From Anaerolineae bacterium (GTDB lineage: Bacteria > Chloroflexota > Anaerolineae > UBA1429), in contig SLPC01000205.1 of NCBI GenBank assembly GCA_007132185.1, positions 1 to 56,004 on the forward strand: a stretch of 56,004 bases of DNA, written 5' to 3'. Below are positions 34,201 through 43,258 of the stretch, piece by piece. The translations under genes were made by a program, and so were the position numbers. Position 1 is the first letter of the stretch. The number at the start of each line of letters is the position of its first letter. The notes under the pieces were generated by a model. The model was given only the letters and a program-made list of their open reading frames with translations. It was not told the DNA's origin and did no database searches.

Positions 34201-34821
34201 ATGCTACCCAAGATCTGTCTGGCCGCTCTGTTGCTCGTTGCCGTGCTGTTGGCGGGCTGTTCGACCGGAGCCGAGCCCACGCCTGTACCCGAGCTGGTTG
34301 ATGCTACCGCAGTCCCTGCGGTGTCGCCTCCGGAAGCAGCGTATCCAGAGCCGGGCTATCCGGAACCGCCAGCTGCCCTACTCTCCGAAGCGTATCCCGG
34401 TGTGGATATTCTGGCAATCCAGCAGGCTACGCGCGAAGCACTGCCTACGCTGACGCCTCCTGACGACCCTGCCCCCGGCAGGGGCAATCTGATGGGGCAG
34501 ATCGAGCGTGAGAGTGACATCCGCCCTCGAGAGCCGCTGGCCGGTTGGACCCTGCTCCTGGCCGAGGTGCATCGCGACGTGTCGGGCAACATATCGCCCA
34601 TCGCCAGTGTCATCGAGGGTATGGCGCCCTCTACGGTCACCGACCGCGACGGACACTTTGCCTTTGTCGATGTGGAGCCGGGGCTGTATGCTCTGGTTAT
34701 CAGGCATCCCTTGAACATGGTTCTCGCTCGTGACATCCGAACAGAGCAGGACGTTGTGGTTGAGATCATCGCCGACGAGACCGTTGTCGAGCCTTTGACC
34801 GTCGTTACCGTCTCTGACTGA
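34201..34821 (+). CDS. Lipoprotein with a carboxypeptidase-regulatory-like domain
   Basis: A 206-residue lipoprotein: lipobox LLAGC places the lipid on Cys20. A proline-rich spacer with a repeated YPEP unit (AAYPEPGYPEPP) runs to about residue 90. The C-terminal part (about 95-206) has the Gly/Asp-turn pattern TVTDRDGHFAFVDVEPGLY of CarboxypepD_reg-like beta-sandwich folds. It probably sits on the cell surface; no enzyme motif is seen. GAGGAG lies five bases before the ATG. Confidence 0.75.
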   Translation: MLPKICLAALLLVAVLLAGCSTGAEPTPVPELVDATAVPAVSPPEAAYPEPGYPEPPAALLSEAYPGVDILAIQQATREALPTLTPPDDPAPGRGNLMGQIERESDIRPREPLAGWTLLLAEVHRDVSGNISPIASVIEGMAPSTVTDRDGHFAFVDVEPGLYALVIRHPLNMVLARDIRTEQDVVVEIIADETVVEPLTVVTVSD

Positions 34822-34838
34822 TTTAGGGAGAGCAACCG

Positions 34839-35990
34839 CTGAGGATCTGTCTCGCGAACTTGGACTATATCCCCTATAGGGGCTCGGGCCTTGCCGTGTA
34901 TGGCGAAACATTGGCCTCGGGTCTTGCGGAGCAGGGGCATGCTATGACGGTGGTCACCCAGTATCGCCGCGGCAGTCGCCGTCATGAAGCTATGGGCCCC
35001 ATCGAGGTGCATCGCGTAGGGACGGGACGCGGCGATTGGGTGGGTTTCTCCTGGGCCGCCGGCCCGTATCTCGCTCGTCTGCAGGCTAAAGAGCCCTTTG
35101 ATGTCATCCATTTTGCCGATGTTCACTTTGCTTGGCGCTTTCGTGGGCCCTATGTCGCCAGCCTGATGCAATCGTTTCGGCAACGCCTCACCAGCGACGG
35201 GGGGCGGCCCTATGGTAGCGGAACCCCGGGCAGGCTGTGGAAGAGCCTGTACTATCGCGGGGCGCGAGCCGTGGCCGAGCGGCCCAGCCTGGGTCGCGCC
35301 CGGCACCTGATTGCCGTGAGCCAAGCCACCGCCGACGAGTTCATCAAGAGCTATCATATCTCTGGCGATCAAGTGACCTGCATACCCATCGGCATCGACC
35401 TGAACCATCTTCGGCCTACGGACCCCGGGCCCCTCCGGCAGCAGCTCGGCCTTACCGATGAGCGAGTACTGCTCTTTGTCGGCTTTTGCTCGGCGCGCAA
35501 GGGTCTGGAGTATCTGGCTCGAGCAATGCACGAGGTGCCTGATGATGTACGCCTGGTCGTTGTGGGAAAGTGGGACGCCGCCTATCATGAGCGCGTGGTG
35601 CAGGCCCTGGGCTCGCGACGGCACCAGTTGATCGAGGCGGGCTATGTCGCTGATGAACAGCTCCCCGCCTACTATAGCCTGGCTGATATCTTTGTGCTGC
35701 CCAGCCTGCTGGAAGGTTTCGGCATCCCCATCAGCGAGGCGTTGGCCTGCGGCACTCCCGTCGTTACCACCAGCGCCGGAGCCAGCGCCGAGACGGCCGG
35801 CCCTGGTGCGGTGGTGGTGCCGCCCCGCGATGCCCTCGCTCTGGCCGCCGCCATTCGCCAACTCCTTGACGCGCCCGAGGAGCGGCGCCGACTGGGCGCT
35901 GCCGGACAGGCCTGGGCCCACGAGCGTTATTCGGTCACTGCCATGGTTTCGGCCCACGAGGAGATATACCGGCGCTTTGCCTCGGCTTGA
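34839..35990 (+). CDS. Glycosyltransferase, GT4 family, probable CTG start
   Basis: A 383-residue GT-B transferase. The first strand reads (L)RICLANLDYIPYRGSGLAV, the donor half has LLFVGFCSARKGLEYLARA and the catalytic-region motif SLLEGFGIPISEALACGTPVV. No ATG or GTG exists between the in-frame TAG at 34824 and the conserved N-terminus. CTG at 34839 is preceded by AGGGAG eight bases away, whereas the first TTG (34860) would remove half of strand 1 and has no ribosome site. CTG is therefore the likeliest start. The product is cytoplasmic and builds a surface glycan or glycolipid. Confidence 0.85.
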   Translation: MRICLANLDYIPYRGSGLAVYGETLASGLAEQGHAMTVVTQYRRGSRRHEAMGPIEVHRVGTGRGDWVGFSWAAGPYLARLQAKEPFDVIHFADVHFAWRFRGPYVASLMQSFRQRLTSDGGRPYGSGTPGRLWKSLYYRGARAVAERPSLGRARHLIAVSQATADEFIKSYHISGDQVTCIPIGIDLNHLRPTDPGPLRQQLGLTDERVLLFVGFCSARKGLEYLARAMHEVPDDVRLVVVGKWDAAYHERVVQALGSRRHQLIEAGYVADEQLPAYYSLADIFVLPSLLEGFGIPISEALACGTPVVTTSAGASAETAGPGAVVVPPRDALALAAAIRQLLDAPEERRRLGAAGQAWAHERYSVTAMVSAHEEIYRRFASA

Positions 35991-36006
35991 GCGGCGCCTC
36001 TCGCTC

Positions 36007-36050
36007 CTGTCAATCCTCGGACCTGTTGTGCAGCCGCGTGAGATTGACAG
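36007..36050. promoter_or_regulatory. 9-bp inverted repeat around the ThDP-gene promoter
   Basis: CTGTCAATC (36007-36015) faces GATTGACAG (36042-36050), 26 bases apart. The right arm covers the -35 box, so it may be an operator; it could also form a hairpin after the glycosyltransferase gene. Confidence 0.5.
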
Positions 36051-36073
36051 AGGTTATCGCTCGTGGCTACAAT
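36044..36073 (+). promoter_or_regulatory. Promoter of the ThDP-enzyme gene
   Basis: Perfect TTGACA (36044-36049), 18 bases, TACAAT (36068-36073, 5 of 6). Leader about 70 nt. Confidence 0.75.
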
Positions 36074-36149
36074 CTATCTGAGAAGGCCATCGTCGGGGAT
36101 GGCCCCGGGTTGTTGCTATAGAGTGGCCCGTACTGAGAAGGGAGCGTTC

Positions 36150-37811
36150 ATGAACGGCGCACAAGCATTGGTAGCCCTACTACAGCGGATGCAGGTCCCC
36201 TTTATCGCGGCACTGTGTGGCAATGGGCTCGACCCGTTGTTGATCGCAGCCGATGAGGCTGGCCTGCCCGTCATCGATACGCGCAATGAGCAGGCCGCAG
36301 CCTATATGGCCGATGCCTATGCGCGGCTCACCGGTCGCCTGGGCGTCTGCGCCGTGAGCAGCGGCGTGGCCCATGTCAATGCGTTGGCTGGTGTAACCAA
36401 CGCTCACTACGACGGCGCTCCCGTCCTGCTAATCTCGGGCGCCAGCTCGTCCGAGACTCTGGGCCGCGGTGGCTTTCAGGACCTGGATCAGGTGGCCCTG
36501 GCGGCGCCGATCACCAAGCATGCCGAGTTGGTCACAGAAGCAGCGCGGGTACCTCTGGCCGTTCGCGCGGCCGTCGGCGCTGCCGGCGGGGGGCGTCCCG
36601 GCCCGGTGCATCTGACGATCAGCGTAGACGCGCTGGCTGGCGAGGTGCCGGATGAGGCGGTCGAGCGAGGTGGTCGTCTAACGGGCGCTGCAACGGCCCG
36701 GGCGGCCGGCGATCCCGCCGAAATGGCTCACGCCCTGGCACTTTTGGCCAATGCGCGCCGCCCCATCATTGTGGCCGGCAGTTGCGTATTCTATGCCCAG
36801 GCAGGCAAGGCGCTCCATAGCTTTGCTACGCAAAGCGCTACCCCTGTTGTGACGCCCATCTGGGATCGGGGTGTCGTGGATAGCGAGTGGAGCACCTATA
36901 TGGGCGTGGTCGGTGCTGCCAGCGGCGAGCCCGAGCTCCTTACCCAGGCCGACCTTGTTCTCATCCTTGGTGCCTCCATAGACTATCGCGTTCATTACCT
37001 CGACTCGCCACCTCTGCGCCGCGACGTCAAGGTCGTTCGTGTGCAGGCTGATGCGCGCCACCTGTACCAGGGGGTTCTGCCAGATGTGGCCATTCTGGGC
37101 GATGCGGCCACCGTCTTGGACCATTGGAGCGACATGTGGGCGGCGGGCGATCTGGCGCCTCATTCGGGCTGGCTGGAGGAGGCGCGAGAGATCTGCGATC
37201 GCTTTTACCAGCGATGGTGGAACGATGCGGCGCCTGATCCTACAGGCCTGATGAATGGTGGAGACCTGGTGGAGGCGCTCGAGGCAGCTCTGATGCAGTG
37301 GGAGCCAGAGCCGGTACTGTTGATCGATGGCGGCAATATCGGCCAGTGGGCACACATGCGCCTGGCCAGTCGCCGTTATCCTACTCACTGGCTCACCTGT
37401 GGCGCAAGCGGCGTTGTAGGATGGGGCGTGCCGGGAGCCATGGCGGCGCGGCTGGCCGAGCCCAATCGGCCTGTAGTGCTACTCAGCGGTGACGGCTCGT
37501 TGGGCTTTGGCCTGGTCGAGTTCGAGAGCGCCGCACGCCAGGGGCTGCCGTTCGTGTGTGTGGTGGCCGATGATTGTGCTTGGGGCATTGTGGCCACCGG
37601 TCAGGAGCGGCGCTGTGGGCGACGACTTGCCGCCGACTTGGGGCCCGCTGACTATGTCGGAGTGGCACAGTCGCTGGGCGCCCGGGGCGTGCGCGCCGAG
37701 ACGCCCCAGGCGCTGCAAGAAGCCATCTGCAAGGCGATAGAGGAACGTCTGCCGACGCTCATTCAGGTGCCCATCGCCTGTGGCGGCCCGGCCGACCAGC
37801 CGGATATGTAG
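36150..37811 (+). CDS. Thiamine-diphosphate enzyme, acetolactate synthase/benzoylformate-decarboxylase-like
   Basis: A 553-residue ThDP-dependent enzyme handling 2-keto acids. The activating glutamate lies in DTRNEQAAAYMADAYARLTG (read as NEQAAAYMADAY). The central domain is TPP_enzyme_M-like. The cofactor motif is GDGSLGFGL, and 24 residues on it ends in ADDCAWG. Most relatives have NN there; here both are Asp. AAGGGAG lies five bases before the ATG. No small regulatory subunit gene is near, so it may not be a biosynthetic acetolactate synthase. Substrate unknown. Confidence 0.85.
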   Translation: MNGAQALVALLQRMQVPFIAALCGNGLDPLLIAADEAGLPVIDTRNEQAAAYMADAYARLTGRLGVCAVSSGVAHVNALAGVTNAHYDGAPVLLISGASSSETLGRGGFQDLDQVALAAPITKHAELVTEAARVPLAVRAAVGAAGGGRPGPVHLTISVDALAGEVPDEAVERGGRLTGAATARAAGDPAEMAHALALLANARRPIIVAGSCVFYAQAGKALHSFATQSATPVVTPIWDRGVVDSEWSTYMGVVGAASGEPELLTQADLVLILGASIDYRVHYLDSPPLRRDVKVVRVQADARHLYQGVLPDVAILGDAATVLDHWSDMWAAGDLAPHSGWLEEAREICDRFYQRWWNDAAPDPTGLMNGGDLVEALEAALMQWEPEPVLLIDGGNIGQWAHMRLASRRYPTHWLTCGASGVVGWGVPGAMAARLAEPNRPVVLLSGDGSLGFGLVEFESAARQGLPFVCVVADDCAWGIVATGQERRCGRRLAADLGPADYVGVAQSLGARGVRAETPQALQEAICKAIEERLPTLIQVPIACGGPADQPDM

Positions 37812-37818
37812 ACAAGAG

Positions 37819-37843
37819 CGCGAGCCCCCCGATGGGGCTTGCG
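37819..37843 (+). terminator. Hairpin between the ThDP-enzyme and SLC13 genes
   Basis: CGCGAGCCCC (37819-37828) pairs with GGGGCTTGCG (37834-37843) except one mismatch, loop of five. No T-run; a weak terminator or processing site. Confidence 0.4.
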
Positions 37844-37865
37844 ACCTGACTGATAGAGGTACGCT

Positions 37866-39653
37866 ATGGAGCAGGATATCCTTCTGCTGCTCTCTATATT
37901 GAGTGTAACGATACTGTTGCTTGTTTGGGAAGCGGTGCGCATCGATCTCGTAGCCATGCTGGCCATGCTGGCCCTGGCGTGGACGGGCCTGTTGACGCCG
38001 CAAGAAGCTATCTCTGGTTTCTCGAGCAATGCTGTGCTCGCCATTGTGGCCGTGATGATCATGGGCGAGGGAGCTGCGCGGACCGGGCTGATGGCGCGCC
38101 TGGCGCGGCTGATCATCGGAATAGCAGGCAACACCAGACGGCGCCTCATGGTCATGTCCTCATTGGCCGTTGGCTTGCTCTCTGCCTTTGTGCAGAATGT
38201 GGGTGCTGCGGCGCTATTCCTGCCGGCCCTCTTGAACATCTCTCGTCGAGAACGGATCCCCGCCTCGGATCTTGTCATGCCCGTCGGATTCAGCGCGCTT
38301 CTCGGCGGCCTCCTTACGATGGTGGGCTGCACGCCGCTCATCATCTTGAATGATCTCCTACCCGGCGCCGGCCTCGAACCGTTCGGGCTCTTTGCCGTCA
38401 CCCCCATCGGGCTGATATTGCTTCTTTCAGGGATCGCATACTCCTTTCTCTTTAGACGATGGATCTTGCCTCGCTCCGCCGATGATGAGGCGAGCTCGCC
38501 GCAACAAAGCTTGATGGAAACCTGGCGGATTGACTATGACATCTACCACTACGCGATACCTGAGGGCAGTCCTCTCACGGGGCTCATACCGGAGGAGGCC
38601 AGGCTCTGGGAAGAGTACAGCCTGAATGTGTTGGCCCTCTCTGAGAACGAAACGATCTATTACGCGCCCTGGCGTAGGACGGTATTTGAGGCCGGCCAAG
38701 ACCTGGCCCTGTTGGGCGATCCCAATGCCATCCGGCGCTTTGCCGATGATTACGGGCTCGTATCGATTTCGAGCCTGGACGAGTTTCGCCGCCTACAAGA
38801 TCCTGGCGTCGCCGGATTCGTCGAGGTGATTGTGCCGCCGCGTTCTACACTGGTAGGCAAGACCTTGCGGGAGTATGGGTTCCGCAGGCACTGGGAAGCC
38901 GAGCCACTGATATACTTTTCGAGCGGAGAAGAGATCCGTAGTGACTTTTCCGATCGCGAGATCCGGGCGGGGGATCTGTTTGTCGTTCACGGCCTCTGGG
39001 AGCATATCTTGGCCATGCGAGAGAGCGATGATCTGGTGGTGACTACGAGGCTCGATGTCAAGCGCCGTCGCCCCGGCAAGGCCCGCCTAGCCGCCATCTG
39101 CTTTGTGGCCGCGATCATCCTGTCGCTGACGGGGGTGCCTATCTCGCTGGCGTTCCTTACCGGCGCCATTGTCATGGTACTCACCGGTGTACTGGACATG
39201 GAGCAGGCCTATCGAGCCGTCGAATGGAAGGTCGTATTTCTGATCGCCGGCCTCATTCCTCTGGGGCTCGCCATGGAGCAGACCGGCACGGCGGTCTTTA
39301 TCGCCGAGGCCGTCATGGGCGTGGTAGAGGGACAGCATCCTCTCTTTTTCGTTGCGGGCATCGCCCTGCTGGCAACGTTGTTTACTCTGGTCATGTCCAA
39401 CGTAGCTGCTGTTATCGTTCTAGCTCCCTTGGTGATCAGTCTGGCAGAGATGGGGGGGTTGGATGCTCGCATTCTCGTGCTCCTTACGGCCGTCAGCACC
39501 GAGAACTCGTTCATCCTGCCCACCCATCAGGTGAACGCGCTGTTGATGACGGCCGGGGGTTACACCAGCAGGGATTACGTGCGAGCCGGAAGCGGGATGA
39601 CCGCGCTCTTTTTATTGATCGTTACACTCGTGTTCTACTTGGGTTATTTTTAA
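37866..39653 (+). CDS. SLC13/DASS-family permease with two RCK_C (TrkA-C) domains
   Basis: A 595-residue anion transporter. Membrane segments fill residues 1-205 and 410-595. The transport loops FVQNVGAAALFLPALLN and PVGFSALLGGLLTMVGCTPLIILND recall the SNT motif of the family. Two TrkA-C-like domains (about 205-295 and 300-385) lie in the cytoplasmic middle. Such proteins are often annotated as sulfate or dicarboxylate permeases; the neighbouring sulfur genes favour a sulfur anion (inference). GAGG precedes the ATG. Confidence 0.85.
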   Translation: MEQDILLLLSILSVTILLLVWEAVRIDLVAMLAMLALAWTGLLTPQEAISGFSSNAVLAIVAVMIMGEGAARTGLMARLARLIIGIAGNTRRRLMVMSSLAVGLLSAFVQNVGAAALFLPALLNISRRERIPASDLVMPVGFSALLGGLLTMVGCTPLIILNDLLPGAGLEPFGLFAVTPIGLILLLSGIAYSFLFRRWILPRSADDEASSPQQSLMETWRIDYDIYHYAIPEGSPLTGLIPEEARLWEEYSLNVLALSENETIYYAPWRRTVFEAGQDLALLGDPNAIRRFADDYGLVSISSLDEFRRLQDPGVAGFVEVIVPPRSTLVGKTLREYGFRRHWEAEPLIYFSSGEEIRSDFSDREIRAGDLFVVHGLWEHILAMRESDDLVVTTRLDVKRRRPGKARLAAICFVAAIILSLTGVPISLAFLTGAIVMVLTGVLDMEQAYRAVEWKVVFLIAGLIPLGLAMEQTGTAVFIAEAVMGVVEGQHPLFFVAGIALLATLFTLVMSNVAAVIVLAPLVISLAEMGGLDARILVLLTAVSTENSFILPTHQVNALLMTAGGYTSRDYVRAGSGMTALFLLIVTLVFYLGYF

Positions 39654-39688
39654 TTTGTTGACATACTATATGTAGAAGGGAGAGAGCC

Positions 39689-41107
39689 ATGTTACTCGAA
39701 CACTTTTTTACGCCCAAGATTGCCCATAGTTCGTATCTGCTGGCGGGCAAGGAGACATGCGCCATCATAGATCCGCGGCGCGATGTCGAGGTGTATATTC
39801 AGACTGCCCTCGAGAAGGGTCTGCGCATTACACACATTATCGAGACGCATCTCCATGCTGATTTCATCTCTGGTAACAGGGAACTGGCCGACCGGACGGG
39901 GGCCACGATCTATGCGCCGGCTGCGGCCCAGTGCGAGTTCGATCATGTTCCTCTGTCGGAAGGTGACACGGTTGAGATCGAGCATATACGAATGGATGTG
40001 CTCGAGACTCCCGGCCACTCTCCGGAGCATGCCAGCTATCTGGTGACCGACACGAATCGTAGCGATGATCCTGTCGGGGTCTTTACCGGAGATACGCTCT
40101 TTGTGGGGGACGTAGGCAGGCCTGACATCTTTCCTGAGCGAGCCCAGGAGTTGGCCGATGCTCTGTATCACAGCCTGCGTGACAAACTCTTGCAATTGGA
40201 CGATCATGTCGAGGTGTACCCCGCGCATGGGGCGGGCTCCCTGTGCGGGCGCGCCATGGGAGCCAAATATACGACTACCATTGGCTATGAGCGCCGCAAT
40301 AGCGACCCCCTCCAGATCACCGACAAGGCCGAGTTCATTAACTCGATGACGACCAACATGCCTTCGGCTCCGGACCATTTCCACCGTTGTGGCGACGTAA
40401 ACCGCGCCGGGCCGAGGCTTCTCTCAGAGTTGCCCCACCTCGAGCCTGTCCCGCCAGAAGCCTTTCAGGACAAGCTGGCAAATGGTGACCTGGTGGCCCT
40501 CGATGTACGCAGCTATGACGCCTTTGCGGCACAGCACGTACCCAACGTCTGGTCGATTGACATGGCCGCCAATCTACCCACCTTTGCCGGATGGGTGCTC
40601 CCGCCTGACAGGGACATCCTGCTTGTCGCAGATGATGTCGATCAAGCGGAAAAAGCCAGGGTTTGGCTGAGGCGCGTTGGGCTAGATCGTGTGATCGGCT
40701 ACCTGCATGGCGGTATGAGCGCCTGGGCCGCCAAAGGCCTGGAAATTGCGCAGGTCAATTTGATCTCCGTAGAGGACCTGCATGAACAGGTTACAGGGGA
40801 AGATCGCCTGGTACTGGTGGATGTGCGCACAGAGCAGGAGTATGCCGAGCGTCACATCGAGGGCGCCGTCAATATTCCGGCCCCTGAGATGCGGACCCGC
40901 TATCGGGAGTTGGACCCTGCCCAACCGACCTATCTGGTCTGCGGCGGGGGACTCCGATCGGCGATGGCTGCCAGCATGCTCCAACAGAGAGGCTTTGAGC
41001 AGGTGACCAATGTCTCTGGGGGGATGGCGGGCTATAGCGCGGCCGGTTACAGCAAGCGCTGTGAGGTCTGCATGAACCCCCATGGGCCCAAAGCCCGAGC
41101 GTTCTAG
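39689..41107 (+). CDS. Persulfide dioxygenase-like MBL hydrolase fused to two rhodanese domains
   Basis: A 472-residue ETHE1-type protein: THLHADF supplies His54, His56, Asp58; His110 (ETPGHS), the Asp of VFTGDTLF and His180 (YPAHGAG) complete the metal site. It would oxidise glutathione or similar persulfide to sulfite. A first rhodanese domain (256-350) lacks the catalytic cysteine (LLVADDVD in its place). The second (355-460) has it at Cys418 (YLVCGGGLRS). A strong GGGAGAG site precedes the ATG. It starts the sulfur block with the YeeE/YedE pair. Confidence 0.92.
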   Translation: MLLEHFFTPKIAHSSYLLAGKETCAIIDPRRDVEVYIQTALEKGLRITHIIETHLHADFISGNRELADRTGATIYAPAAAQCEFDHVPLSEGDTVEIEHIRMDVLETPGHSPEHASYLVTDTNRSDDPVGVFTGDTLFVGDVGRPDIFPERAQELADALYHSLRDKLLQLDDHVEVYPAHGAGSLCGRAMGAKYTTTIGYERRNSDPLQITDKAEFINSMTTNMPSAPDHFHRCGDVNRAGPRLLSELPHLEPVPPEAFQDKLANGDLVALDVRSYDAFAAQHVPNVWSIDMAANLPTFAGWVLPPDRDILLVADDVDQAEKARVWLRRVGLDRVIGYLHGGMSAWAAKGLEIAQVNLISVEDLHEQVTGEDRLVLVDVRTEQEYAERHIEGAVNIPAPEMRTRYRELDPAQPTYLVCGGGLRSAMAASMLQQRGFEQVTNVSGGMAGYSAAGYSKRCEVCMNPHGPKARAF

Positions 41108-41141
41108 AGCAAGTCTTTTGGATAGCAGGGAGGAAAGGTAA

Positions 41142-41657
41142 ATGGAATGGCTTACAGCCGTGCGTTGGTCGCCCTATGTTGCCGGTATCGGCATAGGGGT
41201 GTTGAGCTGGTTGACGTTTCTGATCTCGAAAAAGCCGCTGGGCTGCTCGACGGCCTTTGCCAGTTCCAGTGGCATGATCCGACAAGCATTCGAGGGCAAG
41301 GCAACGGCGCTGCAGCCCTACTATGACAGGATCGGCCTCAGCGTCGACTGGCAATGGATGTTGGTGCTGGGCGTCGTCATAGGCTCTTTTTTGTCTGCGC
41401 TGTTGTCCGGCGATTTCGAGTTGTTGTGGGTTCCGGAACGGTGGCTCGTAGCCTTTGGCCCAGCAGTCCTCCCCCGGCTGCTGACGGCCCTGGTAGGGGG
41501 TATCTTTATGGGATTTGGCGCACGTTGGGCTGATGGTTGCACGAGCGGCCATGGGATCAGCGGCGCTCTGCAGCTCTCGGTGGCAAGCTGGATCTCGGCC
41601 ATCTTCTTCTTCATCGGAGGCATTATCACCGCCTACCTGATCTTTGGTCTCTTTTAG
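41142..41657 (+). CDS. YeeE/YedE (TsuA-like) sulfur permease half, first
   Basis: A 171-residue membrane protein, four to five helices. Signature GARWADGCTSGHGISG near residue 130 carries the cysteine relay of thiosulfate-uptake YeeE. A second cysteine, CSTAF near 35, follows the family pattern. Paired with the next gene it makes a complete permease. GGAGG precedes the ATG. Confidence 0.88.
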   Translation: MEWLTAVRWSPYVAGIGIGVLSWLTFLISKKPLGCSTAFASSSGMIRQAFEGKATALQPYYDRIGLSVDWQWMLVLGVVIGSFLSALLSGDFELLWVPERWLVAFGPAVLPRLLTALVGGIFMGFGARWADGCTSGHGISGALQLSVASWISAIFFFIGGIITAYLIFGLF

Positions 41658-41669
41658 AGGAGTAGCAAG

Positions 41670-42236
41670 ATGACACAACAAAAAGCAGACACTGGCACGG
41701 CCCCCCGTTCCGAGCTGCTATGGGGTCTGATATTTGGTTTGGCTTTTGGTTTTCTCCTGCAAAAGGGCGGTGTTACCAAGTATGATGTGATCATTGCCCA
41801 GCTCTTGCTTGAGGACTTTACAGTGGTCAAGGTGATGCTCTCGGCCGTCGTTACCGGGATGTTGGGCATCTATCTGATGAAGCATCTGGGATGGGTTGAG
41901 CTCAGAACCAAGTCGGGCTCGCTGGGCATGAATGTCATAGGCGGGCTGCTATTTGGCGTTGGGTTTGCGGTGTTGGGCTACTGCCCCGGTACCCTGGCGG
42001 GCGCGGTTGGCAACGGTTACCTGGATGCTCTGGTAGGTGGAATCCTGGGCATTCTCCTGGGTGCGGGCCTCTTTGCCGAGCTCTACCCCAAGCTGCGGGG
42101 CGGCGTCCTCCGTCTGGGCGAGTTCGGTAATATCACTTTGCCAGATGTTCTCAATGTCAATGAGTGGGTGGTGGTCATTCCCGCGTCAGCAATCCTGATT
42201 CTGCTCATGGTCTGGCTTGAGCGGGCCGGGTTGTAG
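41670..42236 (+). CDS. YeeE/YedE (TsuA-like) sulfur permease half, second
   Basis: A 188-residue membrane protein with the GYCPGTLAGAVGNGYLDA motif, second half of the YeeE-type pair. It begins 12 bases after the first half with GAGGAG in front. Thiosulfate or a related sulfur anion would enter the cell here for the persulfide dioxygenase route. Confidence 0.88.
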   Translation: MTQQKADTGTAPRSELLWGLIFGLAFGFLLQKGGVTKYDVIIAQLLLEDFTVVKVMLSAVVTGMLGIYLMKHLGWVELRTKSGSLGMNVIGGLLFGVGFAVLGYCPGTLAGAVGNGYLDALVGGILGILLGAGLFAELYPKLRGGVLRLGEFGNITLPDVLNVNEWVVVIPASAILILLMVWLERAGL

Positions 42237-42257
42237 TTGAAAGTGGAGGTCGGAGCG

Positions 42258-43247
42258 ATGGAACAGCATATTGTCGCGACCAAGGGGGAACGCCAGTGGC
42301 AGGGTATCCCCAGCATCGAGCGTGCCGGCAATGGGCGCCTCTGGTGCGCGTTCTTTAGTGGCGGGCCCCGTGAGCCGCACGTAGACAACGAGATCCTGAT
42401 CACGAGCAGCACCGACAAAGGGGCGACTTGGTCGGCGCCCGCGGCCATCATCTCGCCCGCAGGTACCACGCGGGCCTATGATCCCTGTCTCTGGCACGAT
42501 CCGACAGGCCGACTGTGGCTGTTCTACAATCTGGCAAGCCGTAACGAGGGCTTTTTTACGCTCTGGGCTATGACCGCTACAAACTCGGAGGAGGCGGATC
42601 CGATCTGGAGCGCCCCACGCCTAGTCCCGGTGGATGCTCCGTTTGCCTTTCGCCTGAACAAGCCCATCGTTCTGCGCAATGGGGATTGGCTGCTGCCTGT
42701 GACGCATGCCCCCGCTGCGCCCGATGACTGGTTCGCACGAGACCGGCAGCTCCAGGGGGTGGCGCTTTCGCCTGATCAGGGGGAGACATGGACGCTCTAC
42801 GGGGGTGTTGCTGCCCCTGCCTGGGCGCTGGAAAACATGCTGGTGGAACGCCCTGATGGCTCTATCTGGATGCTGATACGCACTGGCGCGGGCGTCTTGT
42901 GGCAGAGCTTTTCTTACGATGGAGGCCGCACCTGGGACGATGGCACACCTACCACGATTACCAATCCGGGCTCGCGGTTTTTCGTGCGCAGGCTCACGTC
43001 GGGACGTATTCTGCTGATCAACACGCCGCATGCCAGCCAACGCAGGACCCTCTGGGCCTATCTGATCCATCTTGACGAACAGATGGCTTTGCGAGGCGGA
43101 CTGGAACTGGACGCCAGAGACAAGGTGTCGTACCCGGATGCGGTAGAGGCCCCCGACGGCGTGCTCTATGCCGTGCATGACTGCGATCGGTACGGCGCCG
43201 GCGAGATCGTGCTGAGCCGTTTTGCGGAGAGCGAGATCGGGGGATAG
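42258..43247 (+). CDS. Sialidase/BNR-repeat family protein
   Basis: A 329-residue six-bladed-propeller-type protein. Asp-box motifs are SSTDKGATWS, SPDQGETWT and SYDGGRTWD, and the early GIPSI replaces the FRIP motif. The sialidase arginine triad is not confirmed by eye. No signal peptide, so it acts in the cytoplasm or is not a sialidase. GGAGGT fixes the ATG. It lies 21 bases after the sulfur permease genes, with no terminator between, so it is carried on the same transcript by position. Confidence 0.8.
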   Translation: MEQHIVATKGERQWQGIPSIERAGNGRLWCAFFSGGPREPHVDNEILITSSTDKGATWSAPAAIISPAGTTRAYDPCLWHDPTGRLWLFYNLASRNEGFFTLWAMTATNSEEADPIWSAPRLVPVDAPFAFRLNKPIVLRNGDWLLPVTHAPAAPDDWFARDRQLQGVALSPDQGETWTLYGGVAAPAWALENMLVERPDGSIWMLIRTGAGVLWQSFSYDGGRTWDDGTPTTITNPGSRFFVRRLTSGRILLINTPHASQRRTLWAYLIHLDEQMALRGGLELDARDKVSYPDAVEAPDGVLYAVHDCDRYGAGEIVLSRFAESEIGG

Positions 43248-43258
43248 GAGTCAGCGGG

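Noticed and set aside
34356-35957. Long open frame (533 codons) on the minus strand.
   Set aside because: Antisense to a well-recognised glycosyltransferase and part of the lipoprotein gene; no family-like sequence and no ribosome site.
39658-39673. TTGACA as a -35 box before the persulfide dioxygenase gene, with the small palindrome ACATA-CTA-TATGT.
   Set aside because: The matching -10 would fall on the ribosome site, so it is not a usable promoter. The 5-bp arms are too short to call an operator.
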